A stretch of DNA of 64,000 nt, from positions 1-64,000 of the forward strand of contig JAGFNQ010005408.1 in the NCBI GenBank assembly GCA_024364735.1, in the 5' to 3' direction. This DNA is from Boesenbergia rotunda. Lineage: Eukaryota > Streptophyta > Magnoliopsida > Zingiberales > Zingiberaceae. The first letter of the stretch is position 1; each line of letters begins with the position of its first letter. The position numbers and the translations under genes are program-made. Of this stretch, positions 12,012 to 24,215 are shown piece by piece. The notes below the pieces were generated by a model. That model was not told the DNA's origin, ran no database searches, and saw nothing but the letters and a program-made list of their open reading frames with translations.

Positions 12012-13129
12012 TGATGGATCGTCTAGGCGTGCTAGAGGGGGGAGTGAATAGCACTTTTTCGTCGTTTTGATCTCTACAAAGTCGTTAGCGCAGCGGAAAC
12101 AATAATATGCAAAGTAAATAAGAAATAACAATGCTAACAACCTGATTTACTTGGTATCCACCTCGGTCGGGTGACTAATCCAAGAATCCTTCGGTGGATC
12201 AACCCCCGGATAACCTCCGGCTAGATCTGTCGCTCCTGTGGGTGGAGAAACCTCGCCACAACACTTTGGATGCTCTCTGATCATAATAGACTACTAACAC
12301 ACATTATCCAAGCGAGTTTTGTCAAGAAAACCAGCCCTAACCGAGTCCTCTTTAAATAGAACTCGGGCTGGAAAATCCGGTGACAGTCGACTGGTCCCAG
12401 GGCAGTCGACTGCCACCACTCAGATTCGACCGTTGACATCCCAACGTTCGAATTCTGGTGACATACCAGTCGACTGCCAAAATGGTAGTCGACTGGTCCA
12501 GGGTCCAGAACCTACTGTGAGTTTTGGCAGTCTACTGCCCAGCTTACAACAGCACTCCTACACACTCTCTTGACCCTCCTCCACGCGTACCTTCAGGTCC
12601 ACTCCTTTTGGTTGCCCCTTGAAGTCCTCTTCCACCGGCTTTCGTCCCTCAGATGCACATGCAAGTCCTCGACTTGCCTCCATGCCACCCTTCATGTGTG
12701 CCCTTTGAAGTCCACTTCCCGGTTTGCCCTTGGAGTCCTCCTCCCTCGGCTCTTGTCCCTTGCCTCAGCTGACTCTTCACCAGCAGCCTTGACTATTGCC
12801 TTCGCGTCCTCTTTATCTTCGGCCCTCGTCCCTCGGATGCACATAAGCCTCCAGCTTGTCTCCATGCCATCCTTCACGTATGCCTCAAAGTCCGCGCCCC
12901 TCGACTCATCATCCCTGCTATATGAGGTCCCTCAGGTGCACACAAGCCTCCCGCTTATCTCCATGCAACCCTTCACCATACCGAAGCCGTCTAGCCAAGT
13001 CAATATGTGTAAACCTGTACAACCTGCACACTCACATACACATATTAGTACATAAGAGAAAGTCTAACTTAAACCCTTTGCCCAAACATCAAAACACATG
13101 ATCACTCCGGATCACAGATTGCCTCAACA
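12012..13129 (-). repeat. Z2-family 3' LTR, minus strand (1118 bp)
   Basis: It begins tgatggatcg and ends cctcaaca, followed directly by a reversed PPT, so this is the 3' LTR of a leftward element. It is homologous to 39430-40321 (plus strand) and 41539-42260 (minus strand). It contains GTCGAC palindromes (12385-12530) upstream, in element sense, of a TATA-like tttaaata at 12351-12358. The outer flank actag (12007-12011) is the candidate target duplication. Confidence 0.85.
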
Positions 13130-14452
13130 ATCTCCCCCTTTTTGATGTTTGGAAATACGTTTAAGTTAGGGAAAACAATGAGTAATAGATAGCAAAAATA
13201 ATGCTAAATAAATACATATGCAATGCATACATGGATCCTATCCCAAGGCATCCTACACCTAACCCTCCAGGTTAGGAATTTTTTGAAATGGGGTTTTTAA
13301 AACCTATCCCAAGGCTCCCCACACCTAACCCTCCAAGTTAGGAATTTTCACCAAAACGGGCTTTTTAAAGCTTCTCCAATGCTCCCCCTCCATTGGACTT
13401 ACAAAGGCTTTTTAAGAACCTCTCCAAGGTTCCCCTTACGCCATGAATGGAGCAACCATGCTCCCTATTAATCTCAACCCCCCCTAAACCTAGGCTTTCT
13501 TGCAAAGGTATGTTTAGTTTCCCAAATTAAACCCACACTTCTCCCCCTTTGCCTACCATAAAAAAGAACCCAACAATACCCCAATCACTGGTTCTTTTAA
13601 TCCCTAATGACCATAAAAAATGTGTACTAGCCCCCCATACACTTGTTTTGCATCATTTGGACACATACCCAGCTGCTGAAATTTATTTCAACGTTTACCA
13701 GTCGACTGCCCCAAATGGCAGTCGACTGATACTCTGAAACACAGAATTTCAGCCTTTTCTGACGAAGTTTAGAAATGCGCCAAAAATTTCACAAATCTCC
13801 AAAAATTTCCAAATTTTGTGGAGAGGTTTATGGTACCTATATCTACTTGGAAAAAATACATTCCAAAATGTATCTATCACCATTCCCAAGTTTGACACAA
13901 AATCCAAAACTAGCTAAAAGGTTCAATAGAACCTTGACCTAAAGTCCTAGTTTTGGTTTCCTCTTGATGTATCTGCCCATGCCAACCCACAATGCATCCC
14001 TAGCATTGATTTACATAGCATTTATACATCAAAAACCAACCTTCATTCTATATAACCCCAATGTCATATTTTCATGCATGAACCACATAATCCATGTGCC
14101 AAAACCCAAGAGTTGAGACTCAAGCCCGTCTCCAACTCTTTTGGCACATCTCATGGTCCATTTAGACCTCTAGGAGCACCTCTCCTAGGGTCCATTCACC
14201 ATATATTCCAAAGGCTCCTAGAGCTTCCCCTTGAGCTCCTAGCCACCTCCCTAGGTGACTCAAGAAACACTAGGTCACACCGGTGTTCCCCCGGTGACTC
14301 TTGGCCTACAAAATTGACCTTCTTAACCTTGGACATCTTGTCCTTAGTTAAGTGACTCATTTTACCTTTGGATGACATTCCCTTGCCATCCTTGGACTTT
14401 CCCTCCTTACCATGATTGTATGCCTCCCTAGCATACTTCTTTTTGTTGGCCT
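13130..14452 (-). pseudogene. Internal part of a Z2 copia element with decayed gag
   Basis: The PPT (reversed: atctcccccttttt) opens the region. About 13240-13340 contains two copies of a roughly 75-bp unit with the hairpin CCTAACC-CTCCA-GGTTAGG. A GTCGAC double palindrome lies near 13700. On the minus strand, 14196-14452 reads as a basic Lys/Gly/Ser-rich segment like the end of copia Gag (KANKKKYAREAY, KVKKVNFVGQES). No pol is seen; the element is cut at 14453 by another LTR. Confidence 0.6.
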
Positions 14453-15417
14453 TGTTGGGACCGGGTGCATGTTGACATGGATGTAGGTTCATAATTTTAA
14501 AATTAATTACGTGCAGTGGAAGGTTTAGCATAAATAATTTTTCTAATTATTTAACCACACATCTAAGCATGCAATTTTATCTTATGTAGACATGATCATA
14601 TATTTAAACTTTTTGCAGAAACGTAAACTAATTTACATATTACCTCGCGTAACTCGAAGGAAGGGATGAGATCCAACCGTAAGCGTCCCTTGGAAGCTCC
14701 GCCTATATTCGCGTCCACACCGAGTATCTTCGGGATGACTTCGCAAAGCCACGAGTTTCGTGTTCTCGAGAACTACTAGATTCTCCGAGAACAAACGAGA
14801 AAAACCAAGAGAGAAGTCGGAAGACTAACCACAAAAGGATGGTCGGATGGAGCTCATTCTTGGGGCTGGTTGGCGCACGACAAGAAGGGGAGAAGAGAAG
14901 GAGAGAAAGAGAGGGAGAGAGCCTATGCCTTCATCTCTATATTTATCACTCACCCAAGCCTTGCCTTGGGTCCTTTATATAGTGGCCTCTCAACCATCAA
15001 GCCTCTCAAATATGGAATAATTTATTCCATCATGTCAAGTTTGAATTTATATCATGGATAAAATCATATTTTAATTCATGATAAAAATCTTCTCTCCTAT
15101 GGAATAAATTTCCTTATCATGGTAAATCAATCCATGATTGATTTTATAAAATAAACCAATCCATGGTTCATTTTAATTTCCATGAAAAATAAACCAAACC
15201 TTGGTTTATTATATAAAAATTTATATCATCCATAATTTTATAAAACAAACGACACTTGGTTTATTTTATAAATTGAACCAAAAACTTGGTTCTCTCCCTT
15301 TGTTGTGGCCGGCCAAGCAAAGAGGATGGTGGCCCTCTTTGGCCGGCCCATCCAAGCCAAGCCCCAATGAATTAAACTTATTTAATTCATCTATTAAGTC
15401 ATCAAAAGACTTAGCCA
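14453..15417 (-). repeat. Minus-strand LTR (family Z4), truncated by the CACTA
   Basis: It starts tgttgggacc inside the Z2 gag relic, with ggcct (14448-14452) as the candidate 5-bp flank. On the minus strand a TATA box, ctatataaagga, lies near 14980, followed leftward by a purine-rich untranslated-like stretch, as in an LTR promoter. No PBS adjoins the left end, as expected for the outer edge of a 3' or solo LTR. The right end is missing because the CACTA terminus follows at 15418. Confidence 0.65.
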
Positions 15418-15610
15418 CACTACAAGAAAAAAGACCTATTGTGACATTTAATTTATGACACTTAATCGTAAATGTCATTATAAACTAATTATAATGACAC
15501 TTATTAAAACAGATTAATTTTATAATTAAAATGTCTGATTAAACCCTTTATCATGATATATTTTATAAATGTCATTATAAATCTAAACATTTTCTTATTA
15601 AAATAAATTA
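15418..15610 (+). repeat. CACTA left terminus and subterminal repeats
   Basis: The terminal CACTACAAG is followed by repeated words around gacattta, atgacactta and aaatgtcattataaa in both orientations. These are the expected binding sites for the element's own DNA-binding protein. Confidence 0.85.
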
Positions 15611-16200
15611 TTTAATTTATTTAATTAATTTTTTCTCAAGAAATCAACAATTTAATTTATTTATTTTAATTTTTTCCCAACAATTCAGCGCGCGCGAACC
15701 TATTCCTTCTCAACTTAATCGCGCGAACCTATTCCTTCTCAACTTAATCGCGCGAACACGAACCCTAATTAATCCCCTGCTCCTTCCTACGCGAAGCACG
15801 AACCCTAAATCGGCAGCGGCAATACTCCAAATCCGAGCGGCAATACTCAAAATCGCAGCGCGCGAGCTTGCATCGTCCCTCCTTTTCATCTCCACCCTCA
15901 TGCCCGAACCCTAATTTTGTTTTCTCCCTCGCTCCCTGCTCACCCCTCCACCTACGCGAGTGCCTCCAACCACCGCACCTCCACCAGCGTGCCCCTGCTC
16001 TATCGGCCCTCCCCCTACGCGAGCGCCTCCAACCAGCGCACCTCCACCAGCGCGCTCTGGGCTATGCGAGAGCCTCTCCACGCGCGGCGCTCCTCCCTGC
16101 CACGCCGTCTGCCCATGGGTGCGTTCAAGTTGAACTTGCTCAAACAAAAGTGCTTACGAACTAATCCTTAGAGGAGGGATACCTCTAGGCGGCAGAAGAA
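15611..16200 (+). promoter_or_regulatory. CACTA 5' region with short tandem repeats
   Basis: An AT-rich stretch changes to a GC-rich one. A unit of about 28 bp containing gcgcgaacctattccttctc is repeated at about 15690-15745, and a unit of about 60 bp (acgcgagygcctccaacca...) is repeated at 15950-16050. A donor-like aagaag/gtacgta at about 16200 suggests a non-coding first exon of the TNP2 transcript. This is inference from position and composition. Confidence 0.5.
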
Positions 16201-17991
16201 GAGGTACGTATATTAACCATTCCTATCGTACTGTACATATTTCTTTTATGCCATTTGAAAGTCTGCTAAGTATCTGTTAGAGGTTGCTAGAAGAGACTTG
16301 CTCCTTTACAGGGTTGGAGAGGGAAGTTGGACCACCGAAGTAGGGTAACAATGTCTCATTTACATGATAAAACAATGTCTCCAAAGCTAGCTATATTTTG
16401 TGATACATGATAAAACAATGTCTCATTTACAATCATGGCTACTGATTGAAGGAATCAATGCCTCATCATCTCTGCCTTCATAACAATTACTGAGTTGTTT
16501 GGATATGTCATGATATTGTTTGAATTTGTGAGAGGCTGAGTTGTGATATGATAACAACATGGAAAGATCTTGAGACAATGTCGAGATCAGAAGATTTAGG
16601 GGTCATACAAGGCTAATCTTCACCTCTGCTTTTCGTGTACAGGAAACCTCATCCACAACTTGGCAAGGTGACATCCAGGCATGCAGTTGACGAGTTTGTT
16701 TTTACTGAAAGAAAAAATAATAATATTTGAATGGACCACTTAACTTCAATGGTTGCCTAGAGTGGAGAAGTAGGGAATTGAATGATAGACAAATGTTTTT
16801 AATCTTGAGGAAGGAATTCCCTGTTGAGAATGGAAACACCCAGGGAGAAGGAAATCTGTGTTGAGAATGTATTTGGCTAGGCAACCAAAATTAGACCAGG
16901 ATTATGTACATTCTCATTCCAGTCTATTGTTGTTCGGAAACATACTCTTGTTCAGCTAATTTAATTTTATTCTACTTTTATTTTATTTGGAATTTGTTAA
17001 ATGAGATTCAGAAAGACAATACATGATGACAATTAGTAATTGTGTAAAAATCTGAAGCTAATTACTTTCTGTTTGTAGATTTCCGGAAGTGACAAATTCT
17101 CAAAGGTCATTAAATTTCTACGGCGCCAACTTCAGCGTGATACTTTGGTATGATATCATTACTCTCTTTTTCATATGTTTGGATATGTCATTATATTGCC
17201 CTTTCTAAAGATTTCCTCTCCTGTAACAGTTTATTTTATCAATTCTAAGTTTCCTTCATTAATAATTAATACTTTACTCTATTTCAACCTCTAAAAAGTA
17301 CATAAATAATGATCAATCAAAATAGGTGATTAGAGTGGTTAATAGGGTCGAACGAGACTACTTGAGTGGGTTAGGTTAGGGTTAGTTGAACAAAACTATT
17401 AGCCAATTGGGATGAATGATTTGATAAATTTCTTCTTGATAAATTTTTCCAACAAGAACACTTGTGTTTGAGATTGCCCAAAACCACATGCAATAGTTTA
17501 TTTTAGCCCAAAAGATGTCCTTGAGTTTGATCCATGTACCTTAAACTTCTTTGATGGCATGATTTCTTTGTTTTCTATAACTATAAGGATGATTGAATGT
17601 TAGGACTTTTTTGATAAGAATACTTCACATAATACGTAATAGCTGTGTGAATACTTAAATGAACTGAGAAATGTATCCAGGAACATGGGACTTTTAATTA
17701 GCTTAACATCACTGCTACTTCACTAAATGTATAGACGGTAACTATTCCGGAAGATGTCAACTATAGTTTTGAAGGCTTGCCCAGCCATCAAATGATACTT
17801 GAGAATTTTTCCACTTAGTATTTCTTGTAAGAGCTATGATATGCTTGCATGATTTCTAGAACTATAAAAATTTCTTTGTTTCGAGATGTTCATAGATGTA
17901 TTTTTCAATTTTTATTTTGGTAATTGAATCTTTGAGGTTTTGACTGATTTTTTTTGAACTAGTTTTAGTAGATCTTTTTACTGGACTTGTG
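16201..17991 (+). other. CACTA interval between 5' leader and TNP2
   Basis: This interval is mostly AT-rich intron-like sequence. The only recognisable coding piece is the ATG12-like exon at 17079-17147. No promoter can be assigned with confidence and no other gene is seen. Confidence 0.5.
17079..17147 (+). pseudogene. ATG12: Captured exon of an ATG12-like gene
   Basis: A 69-bp exon is bounded by tttgtag on the left and gtatgat on the right, matching splice acceptor and donor. It reads 23 residues in one frame, including SGSDKFSKVIKFLRRQL, a diagnostic segment of plant ATG12, the ubiquitin-like autophagy protein conjugated to ATG5. Adjacent intron-like sequence seems to have been carried along. 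The other ATG12 exons are not seen nearby, so this is a fragment taken up by the CACTA element rather than a working gene. Confidence 0.75.
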
Positions 17992-20900
17992 ATGGATAAA
18001 AGTTGGATGTTTTTGCTAAGACAAACTGAGGAATACAGAAAAGGACTTGAGAATTTTTTAGATTTTGCATTTTCTAATGCAAACATAAATGGAACGATTG
18101 CATGTCCTTGTGCAAGGTGTAAGATGGGCATATGTGTTTCAAGAGAGGATGCTTATGATCATTTGACAGTTGATGGATTTATCAAAGGTTATACTCATTG
18201 GGTGGCTCATGGAGAGATAGCATGCAGTGCATCTTCAATATCTAGTTCTGTTCCATCTAATGATGATGTAGATGATATGGAGGGACTAGTTCATGAAGCT
18301 TTTGGGATCCCACAACACGAAGGTAGTACAATCAATACAACAGGATTTGAACAGGTGAAAGATATTCCAATTGGAGAGGCCGAGAAATTCTATAAATTAA
18401 TTGATGATTCACAAAAAGAGTTATATCCCGGATGCAAGAAATTCTCAAAACTTGCATTCATCATTCGCTTGCTTCACTTAAAATGTCTTGGGAAAATGAC
18501 CAATAAAATCTTCAATATGCTTTTGGATTTGTTGAGAGAAGCATTTCCAAATGCTATGCAAGATTTACCAAAGTCATACTATGATGCAGAGAAATTGATG
18601 AAGCAATTAGGACTTGGTTATGAAAAGATCGATGCTTGCCCTAATGATTGCACTTTATACTGGAGGTTGGATGAAGAAAGTGTTCGATGCAAAACATGCA
18701 ATGAGACTAGATGGGAAACATCTGAAGATGATCCTATTGGCGGCAAGAGGAAAGTTGCACGCAAGGTTTTATGGTATTTTCCAATAAAACCTAGGTTACA
18801 ACGTTTGTTTATGTCCTGCAAAACAGCAATCCATATGAGATGGCATTCTGAATCTCGCACGAAAGATGGTTACATGCGACATCCAGCTGATTCCCCATCT
18901 TGGCAAACGTTTGACCATAATCACCCAAATTTTGCAAAGGAGCCCCGAAACATAAGGCTAGGATTAGCTTCGGATGGATTTAATCCATTCAAAAATATGA
19001 GTGTGGTGCATAGTACATGGCCAGTCATTTTAGTGCCTTATAATCTTCCACCATGGATGTGTATGAAACAACCATATTTTATGTTATCGTTGTTAATACC
19101 TGGTCCTTCTGCTCCTGGAAATAATATTGACATCTATTTGCAGCCACTTGTTGCAGATTTGAAGGATTTGTGGGAGGTAGGATTGGAAACATATGATGCG
19201 TCAACCAAGCAAAATTTTCAATTACATGCCGCATTACTATGGACAATAAGTGATTTTCCTGGATATGCAAACTTATCTGGATGGAGCACCAAAGGTAAAT
19301 TTGCATGCCCAGTGTGCCACAAAGCTACACATTCACGATGGTTAAAAAATAGCAAAAAATATTGCTATATGGGGCATCGGAAATTTTTAAACAGTGATCA
19401 TGAGTTTCGCAAAGATGCTCAACATTTCGATGGCACAAAAGAGTATGGAAGACCACCACCAACACTTTCAGGAGGCACAGTGATCAATGAGTTGAAAAAT
19501 TTTAAATTGACATTTGGAAAAATAGTTGATGATAATCCAGAACTACCATTCAATTGGAAAAAGCTAAGTATTTTCTTTGATTTACCTTATTGGAAAGATA
19601 ATGTGATACGTCACAATCTTGATTTTATGCATATTGAGAAGAATGTGTGCGAATCAATTTGTGGGACATTGTTGAATATGGAAGGGAAAACTAAAGACAA
19701 TATTAAATCACGTCGTGATTTGCAAGAAATTGGGATAAGATCAGCACTTCATCCTATTGACAAGGGACCAAGTAAAGTATATTTGCCTCCAGCATGTTAT
19801 TCAATGGGGAAAAAAGAAAAGGGTATATTTTGCAAGGTTTTGAAAAAAGTTAAAGTTCCAGATGGCTATGCATCCAACATTTCACGGTGTGTTCAAATGA
19901 AACCAGCAAAATTAATTGGTTTAAAAAGCCATGACAACCATATTTTGATGCAACAGTTGTTGCCCGTAGCACTACGTAAAACTTTGTCTAAATCAGTTAG
20001 GAATCCTTTGATTAAATTGTGTAGGTATTTTAGAGAGCTGTGTTGTAAAGTAATTTCACCAAGTGATGTGGTTCGTCTAAGGAAAGATATTGGGGTGATA
20101 CTCTGTCAACTTGAGAAGATTTTTCCTCCCTCATTTTTTGACATAATGATTCATTTGACTGTACATTTGGCTACTGAAGTACAACTTGCTGGACCAGTTT
20201 ACTATCGGTGGATGTATCCAATTGAAAGGTAATAGAAAAATCTTATTCATATTATTTTATTTAAATTATTATTTTCACTAAATAATACAAAACTTATATT
20301 TTTGATATAAGGTACTTGGGGACATTGAAGTCTTATGTTCGGAATAGAAGTAGGCCAGAAGGATCCATTGCTGAGGGTTATTTGGCTGAAGAATGTTTGA
20401 CATTCTGTTCTTTATATTTAGCTGATTATGTAGAGACAAGATTCAATCAATCAACAAGAAATGATGATACAACTATCGGCTCAACATTTGTATTGGACGT
20501 GTTTACAACCTCTGGTTATGCACTTGGAAAGGCCATTGCAACTAAGTTTGATGATGAGACATTAAAGAAGGCGCATCAATATGTGTTATTCAACTGTCAT
20601 CATGTACAACCTTATATAGAGTATGTTATTATATATTTCATCGTGTTTAAATATATAATCATCGATGTTTGCCAAATCATCATTCTTAATTTGTAGTGAG
20701 CACCGTCGGATTTTGAATCTTAGTCATTCCGGTCTTCCACCTCACCAAATTGAACGTATGCATAGTGATTCTTTTGCGTCTTGGTTTGCTAAACATGTAA
20801 GTATATGTTATAATTGTCATTAAAGTTATACACTATGATTTTTAATCATAATTTATGATTTTTTTTTTCTTGTGATAGATTGAAAATACAGATCTTTCAC

Positions 20901-21511
20901 AAGCTGATTCAAAAACAAATGAGCTGAAATCACTTAGCAGAGGCCCGAATTTTATAGGGATGCGATATGAAAAATTCATTTCCAATGGATTTAGGTTTCA
21001 TACAAAAGAAGTGGAACGCAAGAGAAAAACACAGAATTGTGGTGTAATTGTTCGGGCTACTACTTCAAGTTATTCAAGTATTAGAGATCAGAATCCAGTA
21101 TCAAGCGAACTTGATTACTACGGGATTTTGCAAAATGTGATTGAGTTAGATTATGGGGGAGGTCGAAGAGTTGTTTTATTTGAATGTGATTGGGTCTCCA
21201 AAGGCAAACGACTAAAATTGGACGAGGATGGCTTTCTATTAGCCAATTTTACAAATGTGAAGCGCCATAATGAGCCTTATATATTAGCATCCCAGGCCAT
21301 GCAAGTTTTTTATGTGGAAGATCCAGTTGATTGTAATTGGCATGTAATTATCACCACCGATGCACGAGCACAGTATAAAATGCAACCTATGGCAGATGTT
21401 GATACATACCTTCAAAGTTGTATTTGTAATCCTGAAAACGACAATGAACAAGAAGAAGTTATTTGGGTTCGGGATGATGCTGTAGGAGTTGAAATTGATG
21501 TTGATACATGA
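17992..21511 (+). CDS. TNP2 transposase of the CACTA element, four exons (1092 aa)
   Basis: This is the catalytic subunit of CACTA transposition. My exons are 17992-20228, 20312-20620, 20697-20796 and 20879-21511. All introns are GT..AG, and the joined length is 3279 bp with no stop. The start is the ATG at 17992 (MDKSWM, typical of the family). Exon 1 has the transposase-associated domain with a Cys-rich CPCARCKM segment (about residues 1-80) and then the TNP2 catalytic domain (ASDGFNPF, NIDIYLQPL, HNLDFMHIEKN). A region like DUF4218 (YRWMYPIER into YLGTLKSYV) spans the first junction, and DUF4216-like sequence (LDYYGILQNVIEL) is in exon 4. The splice between exons 2 and 3 restores PYIDEHRR, which supports the model. 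Protein activity is inferred, not shown. Confidence 0.9.
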
Positions 21512-22494
21512 TGAGATTAAGGATATGTAACTCAATCAATTTCTAGCTTGTTTATGTTTTTCACTATGGACATTTTATTTATCATGTCTAAGGATATGTA
21601 ACTACCTTTCGCTCTTTTCATTATGGACATTTTATTTTTTATGTAGTTTTTTTTATCATGTGTAAGGATATTAAATGAGATTTTGTCCATGCTTTTTTTA
21701 TGTTTATCACTATGGACGTTTTTCACTATGGTTAATATGCCTTTTTATTTTATTTATCTGTAAATTGTAATTTTTGCTCTTAATAGGAATGACTTGTGAG
21801 AGGCAAACTAATGGAAAGTCTCAAGATAAGGCAAATGCACAATCTCAAAATACGGTTGCCAAATACATACAAGGTACGTTAAGTATTTGGCATTTATTGC
21901 TCGTTCAGTATTTATTGCTAAGATTAACCTCATGTTAAGTATTTATGCTCTTATTCATGCTTTCTCATGGGCCTTGACAATGTTCGACGATAATCCTTTG
22001 ACTCTTCTCTGCCATGCCAAGCTTTACATTGGAAGAAGGGGAAATCTACATTTGGTTTCTGTAATGTCTTGATGTAACAGGCCATATATATGTATAAGAA
22101 CTTGTTTCAGATCTCAACACTAGCTATATATTTTCAGAATAGTTCTGGAATTCATTAGGAGTTAGCACAAGCTTTATGAACTACTACCACAACTTCAGAA
22201 GCATAAAAACTAATAGAATTTACACAAACTTCAGGATCAGTACAATTCAACAAGAGGCACTTCTACAATAATGGTTTTGATTGTTTTCAGTTTCTTTGTT
22301 AAATTATTCTAAACTTGTATTCAGATTGATTTATATGGTCGGATGCTCTTTTTATGGAACTGAATCAATAGGGAAATAATGTGTTCTTTTTATGCTCTTC
22401 TTATGCTCTTTTATGCTCTTCAACTTGTTTTTGATAGGAATGACTCTTACAAGTAAAAAAGTTAGAAAATCTTATTTTCAACTTCAAGATGGGG

Positions 22495-23480
22495 AAAGGG
22501 AACTTGAGAATGTGGTAACTAGGGAAAAAGGTCAGAAGATCCAGTTGATTATACTTAAAAATACAATTTGCTTATAGTTTGTGTTAGAATAATACTTGTG
22601 CAGATTGCCAAAACATACAAGGTGTATCAAATAAGCACATGGAAAAAGCATCAAACCATAAAGTCATTGATACATCAGGTATTAGATATCAAAAAAAATA
22701 TGAAGTTTTAGAAAATTTTATTTCAAAATAAAATTTTCTATATGAATTTGGTATAATGCTTATTTCATGCTTTAATTATCCTATATAACTTGTTTTTGAT
22801 AGGAGCGACTCTTAAAAGTAAAAAAGTTAGGAAATCTCATTCTCAACTTCAAGATGGGGCAAATACTCCACCACCAGTTTTGATTTCCAACCATGCAATT
22901 GGAAATGCCAAAGAAAGAGGTAGAATCTTATTTTATACATAAGCAATCAATAGTTTTCTTTTGTATAAATCTTATTTGATCTTTTGCTTTTGTATATTAT
23001 CTACTTTATTCAAGTCTATGGGGCAAGGGAACTTGAGAATGTGGTAACTAGGGAAAAAGGTCAGAAGATCCAGTTGATTATACTTAAAAATACAATTTGC
23101 TTATAGTTTGTGTTAGAATAATACTTGTGCAGATTGCCAAAACATACAAGGTGTATCAAATAAGCACATGGAAAAAGCATCAAACCATAAAGTCATTGAT
23201 ACATCAGGTATTAGATATCAAAAAAATATGAAGTTTTAGAAAATTTTATTTCAAAATAAAATTTTCTATATGAATTTAGTATAATGCTTATTTCATGCTT
23301 TAATTATCCTATATAACTTGTTTTTGATAGGAGCGACTCATAAAAGTAAAAAAGTTAGGAAATCTCATTCTCAACTTCAAGATGGGGCAAATACTCCACC
23401 ACCGGTTTTGATTGCCAACCACGCAAGGGAACTTGAGAACGTGGTAACTAGGGAAAAAGGTCAGAATAATCTTGATTATA
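22495..23480 (+). repeat. Tandem segmental duplication inside the second CACTA gene
   Basis: About 310 bp at 22495-22805 recur almost unchanged at 23028-23336, and the exon beginning GA-GCG-ACT at 22803 recurs at 23331 (a related exon begins GA-ATG-ACT at 22438). The unit is about 530 bp and covers two exons and their introns, so the gene has gained repeated exons encoding a TLxSKKVRKSxxQLQDG motif. Confidence 0.85.
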
Positions 23481-24009
23481 TTTCATGCTTAATTATCCTA
23501 TAATTAATATTAAGGATAAATATCCTTTAATAAGCAGCTTTAATGTTTTAAATCTTCATACTTGTTCGAATATATCTTTAACCTCCTCATCTTTTTGTGC
23601 TATAATATTTCTTGTTTCATCAAAATATAAAGTCCAGGTAAGTGGTAACTTGTGATGAGAATGATCAAAATGTTCTAGTTCACATAAGTCCGTAGGAGCT
23701 TTACACATCCGTACTATTCTCTTCTTTGGTATATTAAAAGTGTTTTATTAACTGCATAAAAGTCACCATAAAAGTGCTTTACACATAAGTTCTATTGACT
23801 GCATCATATGTATATAAATTTGAGTATTCTTATGCACATCTAATCAAAAAAATACAAGCTGGCGCTTACTTTTATTATGATTTAGCTGCATGTTTTATAA
23901 GCACATAAAGCTGGCTAATTGCCTAGGAAGTGATAGGTATATTATTAGACATCATTGGTGACTGTACTTTATGAAGTTTAATTTTATGCAATGTGGTTCC
24001 TTCCAATTT

Positions 24010-24215
24010 CCAAGGGACAATTACGGTTTCACTGGCATGTCATTTAACCCAATTTTTACTTTCTTGACCTACGATTCAAGAAGTAACACCTGCAACTAAA
24101 GTCACCTTTGCCTTGTGTTTGTTTCGCTGGCATGTGATTCAACCCATTTTTCATATCCTTGACTTATGGTTGAAGTAAGACTTGCAACCAAAGTCACCTT
24201 GGCTTGTGTCTATTT
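24010..24215 (+). repeat. Diverged tandem duplication of about 95 bp in an intron
   Basis: Two copies share ctggcatgt, tcaaccca, cttgac and gcaacyaaagtcacctt in the same order. They lie in the large intron before exon 24581, with no coding content. The remainder of this intron (23520-24580) is AT-rich and I see nothing else in it. Confidence 0.65.

Noticed and set aside
12570..13101. Frames of 161 and 81 residues on the plus strand
   Set aside because: They lie inside a Z2 LTR, antisense to the element, and other Z2 LTR copies do not conserve them.
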